NCBI GenBank assembly: GCA_948567375.1
Contig: OX419756.1
Coordinates: 31,262,333-31,326,332, forward strand
Source: Lunularia cruciata
Taxonomy: Eukaryota > Streptophyta > Marchantiopsida > Lunulariales > Lunulariaceae
Direction of reading: 5' to 3'
DNA: 64,000 bases
Numbering within the stretch: position 1 is the first letter of the stretch; each line of letters begins with the position of its first letter. The notes under the pieces are model-generated. The model did not search any database. It was not told the origin of the DNA and saw only the letters and a program-made list of their open reading frames with translations. A program made the translations under genes and the position numbers. This document shows, piece after piece, positions 12,541-24,709 of the stretch.

Positions 12541-15500
12541 GAGACTAATGATACAGTAGACGCTTACTCTTGTCTCTGGACAATTTTGTAACTTTGCCCA
12601 CCTGACTACCCTTCTGCTTCTAAGCTTGATGCTCATCGCTTGTACAGTTTTCCTCCAACATCTTGCAGAAGTCAAAGACGCAACCTGCATATCGACCGGA
12701 AGCAGGGGTGAGGATCTCAAGTCACAAGTGCAGTGGAAAATGTGAAGTGCACAACTGCAGGTGCCACTCACGTGATTAGCGTTGACAGCAGACACAGTAT
12801 CTGTAAATGATCGGAGAAAAATGTTCCAGTACGGGACTCTGTTCGGTTGACGGTGCAGTCTTCATCATTAAAGTTGGAATTTGGTTGTACCTCTTTCTGG
12901 GATAAGTTGTGCCCTTGTCTTTACTTCTCTAGAATCCAAATACATCGACATTTATCTCAGAATATTCACATACTTTTGGGTAATGCTTACTGCAACTTAT
13001 ATGCCTGCACTCGGTATACCAGTCAGCAAATGCATGTGTCTGCACCAACTCGCATTCACTCACCCCCTGAGATCGTATATTCTCTCCCAATGCCTAGACT
13101 TCAGCACTTACTCCAACGTGCAGATATAGCATAATGCCAACTACTCTTACTACTCCCTCGTACGGTAACTTAATAGTTGAAGGATGATTGCTACAGATCT
13201 ATGTAGTCAAAGTGTACAATAACTCGTTTCTCCTTAACTCGAGCAGAAGCCAGCTTCTTGATGTTCAGAGAGTTAACTCTTCCGAGTGGACTCACCGTAC
13301 GTACTGTCGGATAAAGTCACGTAATGTGGGTAGATTGGTGGCAGTCCTTTCAGTAAGTAAATTTACATGGCAGGGTCCAATAAGATGGCAAGGGGAACAA
13401 GAGTTTAAAAAGATCAGAGGCCATTTCAGGAAAACCTTGCCTACTGCCTTCTTCACCATCTTCTTTATTTCATTTGCATTAGGAGGGTTTCACTCATCGT
13501 CCGGTTATACAGCCAATATATTTCCATCGGTTTATAAAACCATCAAACTCATCAGTTTTTATGTCAGCTAACAGTCGAAAGGCTGCAAAAAATGCTTGAC
13601 TCCGCTAATTTCCAATTGAACTTAAACCTACGAAAGATCATCGTGTCTTAATCTACTACAAGTTGCTACTCTACTTACCCAGAAACAAGTTCGCATACAT
13701 GTAACAGCCCTACATCGGGGTAAATTTAAAAAGTCCTTGTCCACCACCAACTTCATGGAATGATTTTCTCTACCTATCGATGATATATAATAGTTCCAAG
13801 CCCTACTTGTCAATAGCATGCCTTGATTGTTCCACGTACAGTGCCTAGTTATTAGATCTGCAATGTGGTAACCATACGTACAGCATCCAATGTATGATAT
13901 CAAAGAAGTGAAATGCTGTACTGCAAGCACAGCTCAAATGAGGTTGTTCCGAATTCGTCAACAATCATTCACGGAGAAACTGCAAATTCCGATAGGGCAA
14001 GAGATTCAAAGAAGCTATTATCTTCCATCAAAAGTTCAAAATATAATCCTCTACGTTCACTCAAAGTCCTAGGGGTTTAAGTGCAATGCACGAAACTCTG
14101 GCCAAATCAAATGATGCTTATTTCAGTATTCACGGTTCCCTCGTTCCGAGCACGACTGTCAGGGTTTGACGTTGTCTTTGATCTTCTAGATATTGCACTA
14201 AACCAATCTCTGTGCGTTACTCGTTCCATGGTGAGCGCATGGATATAGTGCAAATATTATTTATTTAGATGGTGTTGAACTATCTCACTCATCAACAACG
14301 CTTTGACGTGGAAGCGACAATATACATGAGCTATGGGTTCAGAAATGTGGCTTCACTTTTCGTGGTTGCATGCCAATCACGTCCGGTTTTCAAGCTGCAA
14401 CCCGTACTGAAGTGGTTGGGACGCTTTCTTAGTTTATCCATGGATCTACGTATAAGAGCAAACATTAATAACAGCGATGATTTCTCCTGGTTCGGCTTGA
14501 TGGGGTCTTCCCATCCTTCTTATTATCCAATGTGTGTCGGTTTCCCTCTCTGTTAACAGTGATCAAACTAATCTCCCTGGGTACTATGCATTGTTCTTAT
14601 GGATCATAGTCTCTTCGTGCATGAGTTCGTGTCAGCCCATGCACCATATGTCCCCGTGTCTCTGAAAGTAACCATCATATCAGGACTCTTGTTTACATTG
14701 TTTACCTCCTGTTCCGTACTTCAAATTCCGGATCCCGGACATACTGCAACACACTTTTTGCCCATCTTCATGAAGCATATTAATTTTGAGCAGCCCAGAC
14801 ATTGTATTAGAGCACTAGAACAAGGTACCCTAGTTTCGACCTAGGAATCTCTGATTAAAGTAGCAAGTTATTACGCTGATCGACTTACAAGAATCAGGTT
14901 GACAAACTGACGTTGCTTCAAACTCCTGAACAGGAGTAGATGCCGTCACTAATGTTTCTGTCCTTGACTTCTTCTAGGTCATTGATTCTTCAGAATGGAG
15001 GGGAAGATAGGCACTGTCATAACACGCGATAGAAAACGTAGAGTCCAGCATGATCCGTTTTGAGAGTATGCAAGTTTGAACAGGAGGTCCTGTATAAAAC
15101 TCTGTTATCTGTCTAGCCTAGTATACATATCAAATGAGTTACAAAACTGGACTGAGAATTCTTCATGTGCGCATCTTCAACTCTGGAGAGTTGAAAGAAG
15201 TGAATTGCTTGAAGAGAGGCACATCTCGCCAAACTTCTACAAGGCATGAATGAGGATGTGAGTCTAAAATGTGATGATGTAAGTGGTCTTGTTCTGTGAA
15301 GACTCCACTGGGATATTGGTAGTGTGAATAGTCATGCAAATTAGATAAGGAACCGGGCGTCATTGAAGGATCCCAGTTCCAATGTTGGAACAACCGAACT
15401 AGTGTTGTTCTGATAGGATAATATATGTGATAAGGCTCAATTGAGAGCGTATAGTCAGCAACGTAGGGTTGTCGATCTACCGAAACTTCCTGTGCTGCAA

Positions 15501-16146
15501 ACGTTTGATGTCCTGCTACCATAGTGGTAGAGAAGCTATCTTCTTACAGCCTTTGGTAGGATTGTCATAAAGTAGAAACTTTTGAGCGCTTTGAGTTTAG
15601 TCAGCAGATTCTATACTCGTCGTTTGTCGGGAGTGAAGTACTTCAGCAGATTTGTTGCAATTCCAAGTCCAAGAACTTGAGTTGTAATATCTGTGGATCG
15701 AACCATAAGATGGATAAAACATGACAGTGGAGCACACAGCAATTTCAGCATCCATACACCTGTAACCAGTGTCCAACACACATTTCACTTGTCCTTGGCA
15801 GCTAAAGAACTGTGAGACCAGTTGGTTTTACCACTTGGTAGAATTAAGGCGGAAGTTAATGAAATACTTGAGCTCCTTTGAATACATCATTACAGCCGAG
15901 CAGTTTGAATTCTTACTAAGAACATCTTGCACGCCCTCGATTTGCTTCAAGCTTGGGAACTGTTGTTCACCTGGAGTTCTCTCATATAGCGACCAGCCCT
16001 GTTACGGAAGGACAGACGACAGAATTAGTCGTATGTGTAGCGTAAACAAGGCTCGAGTGATTTGAATTTAGGACTGTAAAAGGTATAATGTCCGTGCATT
16101 CATGACGAGGCCTCCGCCTTTTTGAGTAATTTTCTTTCAACCTTCA
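12541..16146. other. Intergenic region without a recognised gene
   Basis: About 3.6 kb of intermediate base composition. The longest frames, including a 119-codon ATG-initiated minus-strand frame at 15163-15522 rich in His, Tyr and Pro, have no recognisable domain. That frame could be an orphan exon but is equally likely chance. No transposon termini, RNA genes or LTRs were recognised. Confidence 0.4.
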
Positions 16147-17301
16147 CTAGTCAGATACATTTCTAAGAGATTTGCTGGCAGACTTGTCCTTAGACGAGTT
16201 CTGTTTTCTTGTGAACATTTTGAGTATCGTAATTGCCAAGAGATGATGAGCCTCCTTTACCGTTCCCTTGCAGCCCTGCCTGTACAGAGGGTATCCAGCT
16301 AGAGCAGCAGCAATGGCCATGCACAGAATGTAGGCTTTGAGAAGGTTTATAGATCCTCGTTCAAGTCCTTCGATAAGAACAACACGGGATGAATGAAGTC
16401 ATCAGCAAAAGAGGAGTAATTATAACGTGGACGTAACTTAAGACGTTCATCTGTCAAACTTAACTTAGACATTTCAAAGTTCAATCAAGCTCTATCGTGT
16501 CCTCCGAAGTTATATCGAGCTGTGAGAGTACCTTGACAAAATGCATCACGTGAGGGTTGATATTGGAGGTCTAGAGTGCTCGAATGTGTGACTCACAAAA
16601 CAATGGTAATCGATGGCTGGTTCATTTGTGCGATCACTTCTCCAATATTACTCTAAGGGCAGACATATATACTTAGAATTAGCACATACCAACGCGACCA
16701 GCCACAATCGCAACCATAGCAGATGCGCAGGCGGCAGCAGTAGTTTGCGTTACACGGTCTTGGTGAGCATAGGCATACGCTATCATCCCGGCCTTCATAA
16801 CTTGAAGTGCCGCCTGCCAAGAACGAGGGCATACATCACAGCGGGATACATGCAAATAGCAAGAACGAATTTCAGCTTGTATCGGTCAGGAAATCTTCTC
16901 CGGCGAAATATCCAAGAAGGACTTCTGGACAGTACCTGTGCCCATATACACCGGCTCAGGCGACGCTTCCCGTCAGTGGAGCGCTTAAGACCTGAACCAA
17001 CCAGCCACCCACACAAAATTGAGTTGAGTTTTATGATGCGCAAATTCTCTGGCGTATTAATGTTGCCGTTGGCTGTACAGTTAAATGCAGAGAGTGGTAA
17101 CTGTTCCGGACATGAAGTTCAAAGAGTTCAAGTAGCTGCTAGCTCGATGCCATCGTTTCTCAGCAAAGACGAGGTTGACAGACAGACCAAAATAAAAATA
17201 CCTAAATTTGTCACGACAAGAGAAGATCCATTGACCAATTGTAATCCCCGTAAATCGTCTACTACAATCACAGACCAGCACAATGAATGAAAGTTTTCTT
17301 C
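16147..17301 (-). CDS. Unrecognised multi-exon membrane protein, C-terminal four exons
   Basis: Four minus-strand exons, 17301-17202, 16991-16936, 16813-16690 and 16367-16147, join with correct phases at GT-AG introns of 210, 122 and 322 bases. Together they encode 166 residues ending at a TAG. The third exon carries QVMKAGMIAYAYAHQD followed by an Ala-rich hydrophobic helix (TTAAACASAMVAIVAG). The fourth opens with LERGSINLLK, then a second hydrophobic helix (AYILCMAIAAALAGYPLY) and a basic, serine-rich tail. I do not recognise the family. Two predicted membrane segments and a cytosolic-looking basic tail suggest a small organelle or endomembrane protein. The 5' part is unresolved: the frame upstream of 17301 is closed, so at least one more exon must lie to the right (17.4-19 kb). 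Confidence 0.5.
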
Positions 17302-17336
17302 CTGTAGATTCTTTTCATGATACCAAAATTTTTACT

Positions 17337-17660
17337 CTAGTTGGATTGATCAATTACACAAAAGACGAGGAATGGACAATGAATAAGCTGCCTCCACTCC
17401 ACTGGGGAATCACACCAGGATTGAACTAGGTTAGGCGTGTGATATTCGCTGTGCTTTTGAATTGGAGATCTAGAGAATGTCTCAACAAAACGGCAACTTG
17501 ACTTCGTAAGTTTAGTCAGGCAGGCAGCCTTTTCTGCAGATGTTCCGTTCTTGGTACAAAGAATTCTTAGATCGTCCAGAAACCTACGCTCGTTCTCTGA
17601 CACCTGAGAGTGAACATGGGTGGCGCTCACAGCCTGAGCGGCGCGGCTGCTCCTTCTCAT
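17337..17660 (-). other. Candidate upstream exon or leader of the membrane-protein gene
   Basis: A minus-strand frame starting at an ATG contains a charged, helical-looking stretch (ENERRFLDDLRILCTKN) and stays open for 107 codons. It lies just upstream of the confirmed exon at 17301, but I could not find a splice donor that joins it in phase with strong consensus. It may be a first exon, part of the 5' leader, or chance. Confidence 0.25.
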
Positions 17661-19590
17661 GCTTCTCGAATCCAGCTTTGACTTCCTGTGATCTGGAACT
17701 CAAAAATTAATGGTACGGATTGACCAAGTGGGGAATTGGAGAATAAGAATCAATGCTCGAGTTTTGTAAAAGCTGACGCATAGATTTATTGCAATTTCTT
17801 TTCCCACATCCACTTAAGTTCCTCTACTGGGCAGTGTACACCACCAGCCTTCTTCCAGTGACGCGCTGCTATTGAGTACAAGTTCTTCAAGCTTTAAATA
17901 TTTACTAATTTTGCTTTGTAAAGTGCATTCGCGGATCAGGTGAGCGATCGACCGCCAATAACGGCATCCGACTTATGCAGAGTGTACCCGAAACGACGTG
18001 GGAAAGGTGAAAATGAGAATTCAAGATGTCGTCCCACCTGCCTTTCTGCCTTCCTCCTTTCAATCAGAAATTGAGACTCGAAAGGTTTGGATCAATCGAT
18101 CGTTACGTCGCTTCAAATCTCCACCAGAGACATCTTTCCTTGCATCCTAAGTCCTCACAAACAGCTCCACCGCAGATCTCACCAGCTCTCGGTATCAAAC
18201 TCATAGAGTGCCAAAGCACCCGATCCGGCTGAGTCATGCATAAGAAACGGACGTCGTATAGGAAGTGCAGTCTCCAGCTTTGGTAGTAGCCCCTCAATTG
18301 TCTACATTCAGAAATTACACAATTTCCCACCTCCAATTTCCTCCCAAGAATCTCCTGAGAACTTCTATTCGATCTTCAACTCCGCACTGGAACCCATAAT
18401 ACTTGGATATTGAAGCTACTGAAATCAGAGGGGCGATAACCAGTGTCTGTTCTTGTAAAGCCTAGCTCACTCTGTGAACGAGTACCAAGGTGCTGCCGGC
18501 ATTGCCCGGTAATGGATGTCTTGCAGTGACGCACGACGATATCGATGTTGATGGACCGTCATTGGCATTCGAGCAAATGCCTCGATGAAGAGCTGAACAC
18601 GTTCAGGCGCGACGAAACGTGTTCGGACTTCAGCGTTGGAGCAGGTGTCACAGTATTTGCCGGCTCTTGGAGCTCATTAGATCATTCTGCAAAGTGTTTC
18701 AGCAGGCGAAGTTTACAGTGCGCCGTAGTCGTGGGCACCAGTACATCTGTTTTCTGTTAGCTGACTTCGCAGACAGCACTTACACTTCAATGCAACGACT
18801 GGACATAAACTTGGACATTGGCGTTCATCTGTAACATAAAAGATCCGTGCAAAGTCGGTTTGAAGTGAACTTGAGTACCTCCTGTGTACGCGGAAGATCA
18901 TCTTTAAGACCGGGAAGTCATTGCTTAAAGAATCACCCACCTCTTTTAAATCAAGAGCTTCTGGGAAGAAAGGAAATGACATTGGTGTTCATCGGGAAAT
19001 TTGCGTAGTGACTTCAGGAAGTAGCTTTGTTTGCACACATCAGCTTAACCCTGTCTACACGTTATAGAGTGTGGACACAGCAAGGTGAACGATACCACAG
19101 TAGCTAGCCGTTGGGGATAATTCTCAAGTAAAGAGAGATGCAGACTATTATCGGGAATCCCAAGCTGATCAATAACTCCGAACTTCCTTCACGGGAGAAG
19201 GACAAGAGAGAGCGAAGAGCTGAGATTTGAAGACCAGGACCAGAGGGAGATGCACCGTAACCACTGTTGCGAATGTTTCACGAGATTGTTGTACATATCT
19301 TCCCTTGATGTGGAGAAACAACCCTCTGTGCAAATGAGAACTTGGAATTCCGCGAATACACTGCTGATAGGCATACAGTTACGATCGTGCCTCAGAATGA
19401 CCACATCCAAGGCAGCTCCACGGCAATCTTGGACTAGCCTTCACCTACTTTATAATCACAATAACTATGTGAGGATATAATGATAAAATTGATGCCACAA
19501 TATTGAGTGAGTTAATCTATGACCTAACCTATGTACACGTTGCGATCCACTGATTATACTTCTGCCGTCAAGTCTCTCCTACGAGGATTT
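17661..19590. other. Intergenic or leader sequence between the two minus-strand genes
   Basis: This probably includes the 3' untranslated region of the MLO gene (left of 19591) and promoter or leader exons of the membrane-protein gene. Short frames on both strands carry no recognisable domain. Nothing repeat-like was seen. Confidence 0.35.
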
Positions 19591-22500
19591 TCACTGGTCC
19601 CTTGGTCGAATCTGTGCGGTACGTAACCTCTCGAGTCCATTGGCTTTGCCGAAAAGTTGTTGACATTTCCTTTCGAGGTCTCCACCGCCTGTTCCTTGCG
19701 TTGTTTCTCCTTCAAGAACTGGTGACACCATCTCTCTGGATCTGGTGGCATGGACCTGGGAAGTGGCAGCAGCTGCTGCTCCCCCAGACGGTCCGTTTCC
19801 ATTTGATCCATTGGACTGGATTGAATGATCGGACCCTGTCGCTAAATTTTTCCGTTTGGCCCTAGCACGCGCTTTCCATCCTTGAATACCATCAGCGACA
19901 CCCTTGGTGAAGACCGTCTCTTTCATCGTTGATCCCATCTGCAACAATTAAGCGTCGAATTTAGTAAAAGGCAGAGATAATAAAGGAAAAAGCTTTCCTA
20001 TAGGACACTCTCATATGTTTCGAGGATTCTATATCAAATAAAGCTAGACATCATGCACCCACGCAATAATAAAGAATAGCCATTTTTCCTTAACACAGGA
20101 TTTGAATGAACTGAAGAAAATATATTTCAGTGTATGAATATAGAACCCGTTCGTTGAAACACGACTCCATACCCACTTAACGCTGAGCAAGACATGACGT
20201 AGTGCAACAAGGTATTAACAGTAAATCCCTAGAAATGATCCCTGCAAAATATATGTTGAGTGTATGATATGGAACCCGTTGGTTAGAACACGGATCAATA
20301 CCATCTTAAGACTGGACAAGACATGACGAGGTATATGCAGTGAATCCCTCATCCCTGAAGAGTATATTTGTAGCTTCTTCCTTACCTGTGTAACTAGAGC
20401 ATAAATTGGTAGTGTGCTGTAGCTAGCCAGCAGTTGAGTCAATATCCTGGAAATCACATGTAAAAAACGCTTCTTTTAGTCGAGACGGAATAGAGATGAC
20501 TTACACCACATTTGTCCTGTCTCATCTAAGGAGAAGACTGCTAATTCGTTAAGGGGAGAAAGGGAGAAAATTACTACCTTCGAGGATGGAGTAAGAGATT
20601 TACTGTGGTCGAGACTAAGAAGCTAGAGTTATTTTCAAGTAAGAGGAAAATTTGGTATATGAAGTACATACCCCACGACAAGTCGGATAATCAAAAGAGT
20701 GTGGTCGCCCAAAATACATGATGACCAGCCAAAAGTTGCCTGCAGTTGTAACGGAGAGCTCACTTTAGCACATAATCAATCTGAACGGCAGTGTCCCACT
20801 CAGACAGCTAGTGTGGCAACTAGTTTATATGTACAAAAAACTGTCTTGTGGATGCAGGGATGTTTGTAGTCTTAAAAAAGACATTTTGTATTATTAATAA
20901 GTAGAGCTTTGCAGTTTTAAAAAGACTACTTCATACCCACAGCCAGAAGAAGACGGCGAGCTCAAAAGAGTTCTGCAGTCAAAACAATAAAATTTGTCAA
21001 ATTTGTAATTAACAATATGAAACACTGGAAAGATTTAAGACATACCAAATAAACTTCACTTCGAGAGTGATAGCTCACCTGAAAAATGACAAAATGAATC
21101 AATTTCAGAAGAACTTTTGGGTTGTCAAACCAAAACAGCTCATCGCTGGGTTTAACTGCTTCGGCCATATCTTTGTCTGGTCTGGTTGCTTGTTTCTCGG
21201 GATCGTCTTGCTCGGCGTGAATAATCGCCATCGCATGTCTCTTGGCCTCTAAAGCTAAGGTTGAGATGATATGCTGTTGCTTTGCTCCAATGACGAGAAT
21301 AATCTGAGAAAAAGCTGATGTCAGATCGCTTCGCTGGGTTTCCGAACTTTGGGAAGCGTAGCTTGATGTTTACCGAGCAATTGTCAAAGCTCACCTTCCA
21401 GCATGTGCAGTTGCCTCAGACTTTTGCAAAAGTTGTCACATTTCTTGCATTCTGTTTCCAACATACTTCCTCAAACTCCAATGTAAGAAACAAGGAAAGG
21501 AAGGATTCAACTACTGCATATACGTACGAGAGTGGGAATGAACGCAGCCCAGAAGTACGTGTACCAGCCTGCAGTATAAACCATAAAGAAATTCAAACTT
21601 TAACAACAGGACAACATACTCAGGAGCTTCACTTGAAACGTATGGACCAGAACCTTCTGCTAGCCATTTGTGACATTCTCTACTTGCATCGTTTCCAAGT
21701 GGTGCATTTACCAACAAAAGAATCTTACCATAAACATTAAATAGCAGAAACAGAATTACAAACAACCAAAGCCACCAGCTGCAATTTCAAGTCAACAATG
21801 CCGATTAGTACGTCGAAGCGTGGCCTGTGGATGGTAAGTTCTGCGTAGAAAACCATAACTTTGTAGCCTTGATTTATTAATATTGCTCAGAATCGTCTCA
21901 TCTGCACCAGAAATATGAAATACCAAGAATTCAGGATAGCACATTACTTGATTCCGATGACGGATCTGAAGTCCACCCCCATAGACCGAATGACATAGTC
22001 GCGGAAGTTAAATGATTCTCCCAAACCGTGATTCTGCATGCAATTACAGCTACAAATCGTTACAAGCGTTTCTTAGTCAGCAATCCTCAAAAGATTCCAT
22101 GGTAAGGAAGAGATATTCTTCGCGAGGTAGAGAGTATGACACTTACAGACAAGAATCCGACACGAAACACCAGATAATCTTCCCTTGAGACAGAAGCGAA
22201 AAATTGCTGGAAGAAGCTGAGCTGTAATTCAAACAATTTCCACAGAGATATTCATAAGTTCTCTGCAGCGGTATCCGGCATCCTGTGCTTGTCTTTTTGG
22301 CAATGTAACCGGTAAATGTAAAAGGATTGTTTTCAACACTTCTCTGAAACAGCAAAAATCAACTGAAAACGTATGTAAAAACTAAAAAAGATAATGAGCA
22401 AATTGAAAGTTATGAACATACCATCCAGCGTGTAAATCCATTTTCATAGCATGGATGAGACCGGCTGTCGATAAACCCGAGACCCGTAGGTTTTCCACTT

Positions 22501-24709
22501 CTAAGCCTATCACAGTACCTCTTCTGCAAGTCTGCAAATAAATTCGGAAGTCAAGGCCTGGAATTACATTAAAAGATATGAAATTAAAACCTTACACCAG
22601 AATATGGACCACGGTGCTCAAAATTGAAGGAGGGTCTGTGGGCTTCTCAAAAAGGTGGTGAACGTATGTGATCTAAGGTCTAGCAAATCAATGTGTATTT
22701 CACTACCAGCTTTGGTGCTGTAGCCAACGCATCTAGTTTCATCTTCCCACGCTTGCCAATGATGCATCTGAGGTACACAAGTTATAAAAGACAACGTCAG
22801 CTTGATGACGTAGCTGGTAGCTATGCTGTACTCTGTAGCCCCACATACATCCAGCAGCTCATAAATTGACAACACAGTTGGTGACAGAGGCTGTAAAAGG
22901 ATAATGTACTGTGTATTCTGTACCCGAACATATAATGAATCAGCTCATAAAGTAACGCTATACTTAGTGACAATGACAAGCCTGTGTTGAACAAGTGCAT
23001 TAAAATCAGAACTTACTCTTGCATACCCCAGAAGCACGGTTAGGAGGCTGTAACCCACGTGTGTCAATGCCAACACAAAAATGAAGATATGCAGTTGATG
23101 CAATCCCTCATAGGATATGAAAGAGTTCTTGCCCTGCAGCATTCACTTTATTGAGTAAAAGTAGAGCATGATATCAATTTCACTCTTCGGAGAACGTTAT
23201 TCATGACTATTTCAACTTCACAACAAAGAGGTACGAAAATCATCATTGAAAATGGTTTAATCATCTCTCTAATCAATTGAGAGTTGAAAAATCCTGCAAC
23301 ATAGATCCATAAGATCTCAGTAACCCCACTCAGATAAATGTAAATCTGGAGCTTGCCTTTGCTTTACAGTATTCACCACCAGAACCTCCAGCTAGCAGAT
23401 GCCGTCGGGGGCCGTAGGTTTCAAGGCGAATGTAGCTTAATAACCTCCTATGAGGCTCCTCTGCCCCAGTAGGAGCTTTTGCTGCGGAGGAAACTTCCTC
23501 GTGTCTTTTACAAGGTAACATGTTTCCAGCAAAACCGTCCGACACACAGATTTTTGTGATGGGATTTTGAAGCACCGTCAGCAGCAAGGAGATGAATCCA
23601 AGAAGCATCAACTCTACGGTGATACAATGAGAAACCTTGGTACGTTAGAACAAAACCACAGAAAGAGACCTGCAGAACAACCCTGACATAATTAAGAACA
23701 TATAACTACAGTTGGATTAACGGCGAAAAAAGAAAGCCATGAGCAGCAATCATTACAGGAAGAGTAAGATCACCCATGATCTACGCACCTTCTGTCATTT
23801 TATCCAAAACCTTTCGCAGAGGTTTCTGATTTTTCTTCTTCAGGTACTGCATTAAGATGTAAACGAACACTTTCAAACGAAGGTAAATAGGGGGCCTTCA
23901 TCATTGATTCCATTTTCCCGGGGACAAGTGACCTCTTCGTGACCAGATGTGAGACAAGCTGATAGATTAAGGATATGTCCCAGCAAGACGCAGAAGAATC
24001 TACATCGACAAACGTCGGGCGCCAGGGGGCAGAGCTTGTAGGGTGTGAACTTTTCAGTTTTCCAGAAGACCCGTCATGAACAGGCGGACCATCGGAAGCG
24101 CTGTCTTGTGTCAAATGATGAAGGTTTCAAGAACCGCAAGAAGAAGTGAGAATGAGGGTGAAACTCGTTGTCTTAGATGCTCACAGGCATTTCCAACCAC
24201 ATGAAGTTAACTCACCCCAATTCGCTCTGGATTCAGTTAAATCCTGTCTACCTCACATCAGTACTCAGGATTTAGGAATCATCGCATCATTCTGGTCTCT
24301 TAATACTTCAGAGAGTGTGTCTCTACTTCCAACATTACACTTGAATCGTAACCATTCTTTGTAAGCCTTTGAAGAGAGAAGTAAGCACTCATTTCCCGCT
24401 TCTTTCCACCGTATTGCCACCGTCGTCTGATCAAACTGCCAAATCTCGTGAAATGGGGACCTGGCAGAAAAGAAAGACATGCTTCTCTATCTAACATTTG
24501 GAGGCTAATAATCCGCACTGAATTCATCGCTTTTCAACAAGGAATGGAGGGCAGCGTACCTTTTTAAGTTTGTGGATCAGCCGCTCGAGTAATAAGGAAG
24601 ACAAAATGAAAATAGATCCTGCAATTGCCACGGCATATGTGGGGGTGTCCTCCAAGCTCGTCTCACTTTCCCCTCCACCCGCCATTTTCCCCGCAGGCTT
24701 GACGTCCAA
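19591..24709 (-). CDS. MLO: MLO family seven-transmembrane protein
   Basis: Sixteen exons give a 584-residue protein with all phases consistent: 24709-24560, 23846-23789, 23613-23357, 23133-23017, 22767-22707, 22531-22422, 22221-22147, 22033-21948, 21778-21729, 21568-21528, 21303-21079, 20972-20937, 20739-20672, 20516-20505, 20446-20386 and 19938-19591. Family hallmarks in order: DTPTYAVAIAGSIF (TM1), LMLLGFISLLLTVLQ (TM2), EGLHQLHIFIFVLALTHV (TM3), FFQQFFASVSREDYLVFR, VILFLLFNVYGWYTYFW, ELFWFDNPKVLLKLIHFV, ASYSTLPIYALVTQMGS (TM7), then a calmodulin-binding helix with its Trp (GIQGWKARARAKR, near residues 482-500). MLO proteins are plasma-membrane calcium-channel-like, calmodulin-regulated proteins; angiosperm members affect powdery-mildew susceptibility and tip growth. 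A second in-frame ATG at 24685 could also start the protein. The exon 5 donor (22707) is the least certain junction. Exon 3 uses a GC donor, and exon 14 is only 12 bases. Confidence 0.9.
20131..20350. repeat. Direct repeat of about 130-base period in the last MLO intron
   Basis: Two diverged copies beginning near 20131 and 20261 share TGTATGA, AGAACCCGTT or GGAACCCGTT, GACATGACG and AATCCCT in the same order. They lie between exon 15 and exon 16 and do not touch the splice sites. Confidence 0.6.

Noticed and set aside
12259..12795. 178-codon minus-strand frame over the GT61 3' end
   Set aside because: Mostly antisense to the well-supported GT61 coding sequence.
15163..15522. 119-codon ATG-started minus-strand frame
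   Set aside because: Protein-like composition but no domain, splice context or neighbouring exon could be found; mentioned only in the intergenic entry.
23800..24114. 104-codon minus-strand frame within the MLO gene
   Set aside because: It spans an intron; only its end, in a different frame, overlaps MLO exon 2 (23789-23846).
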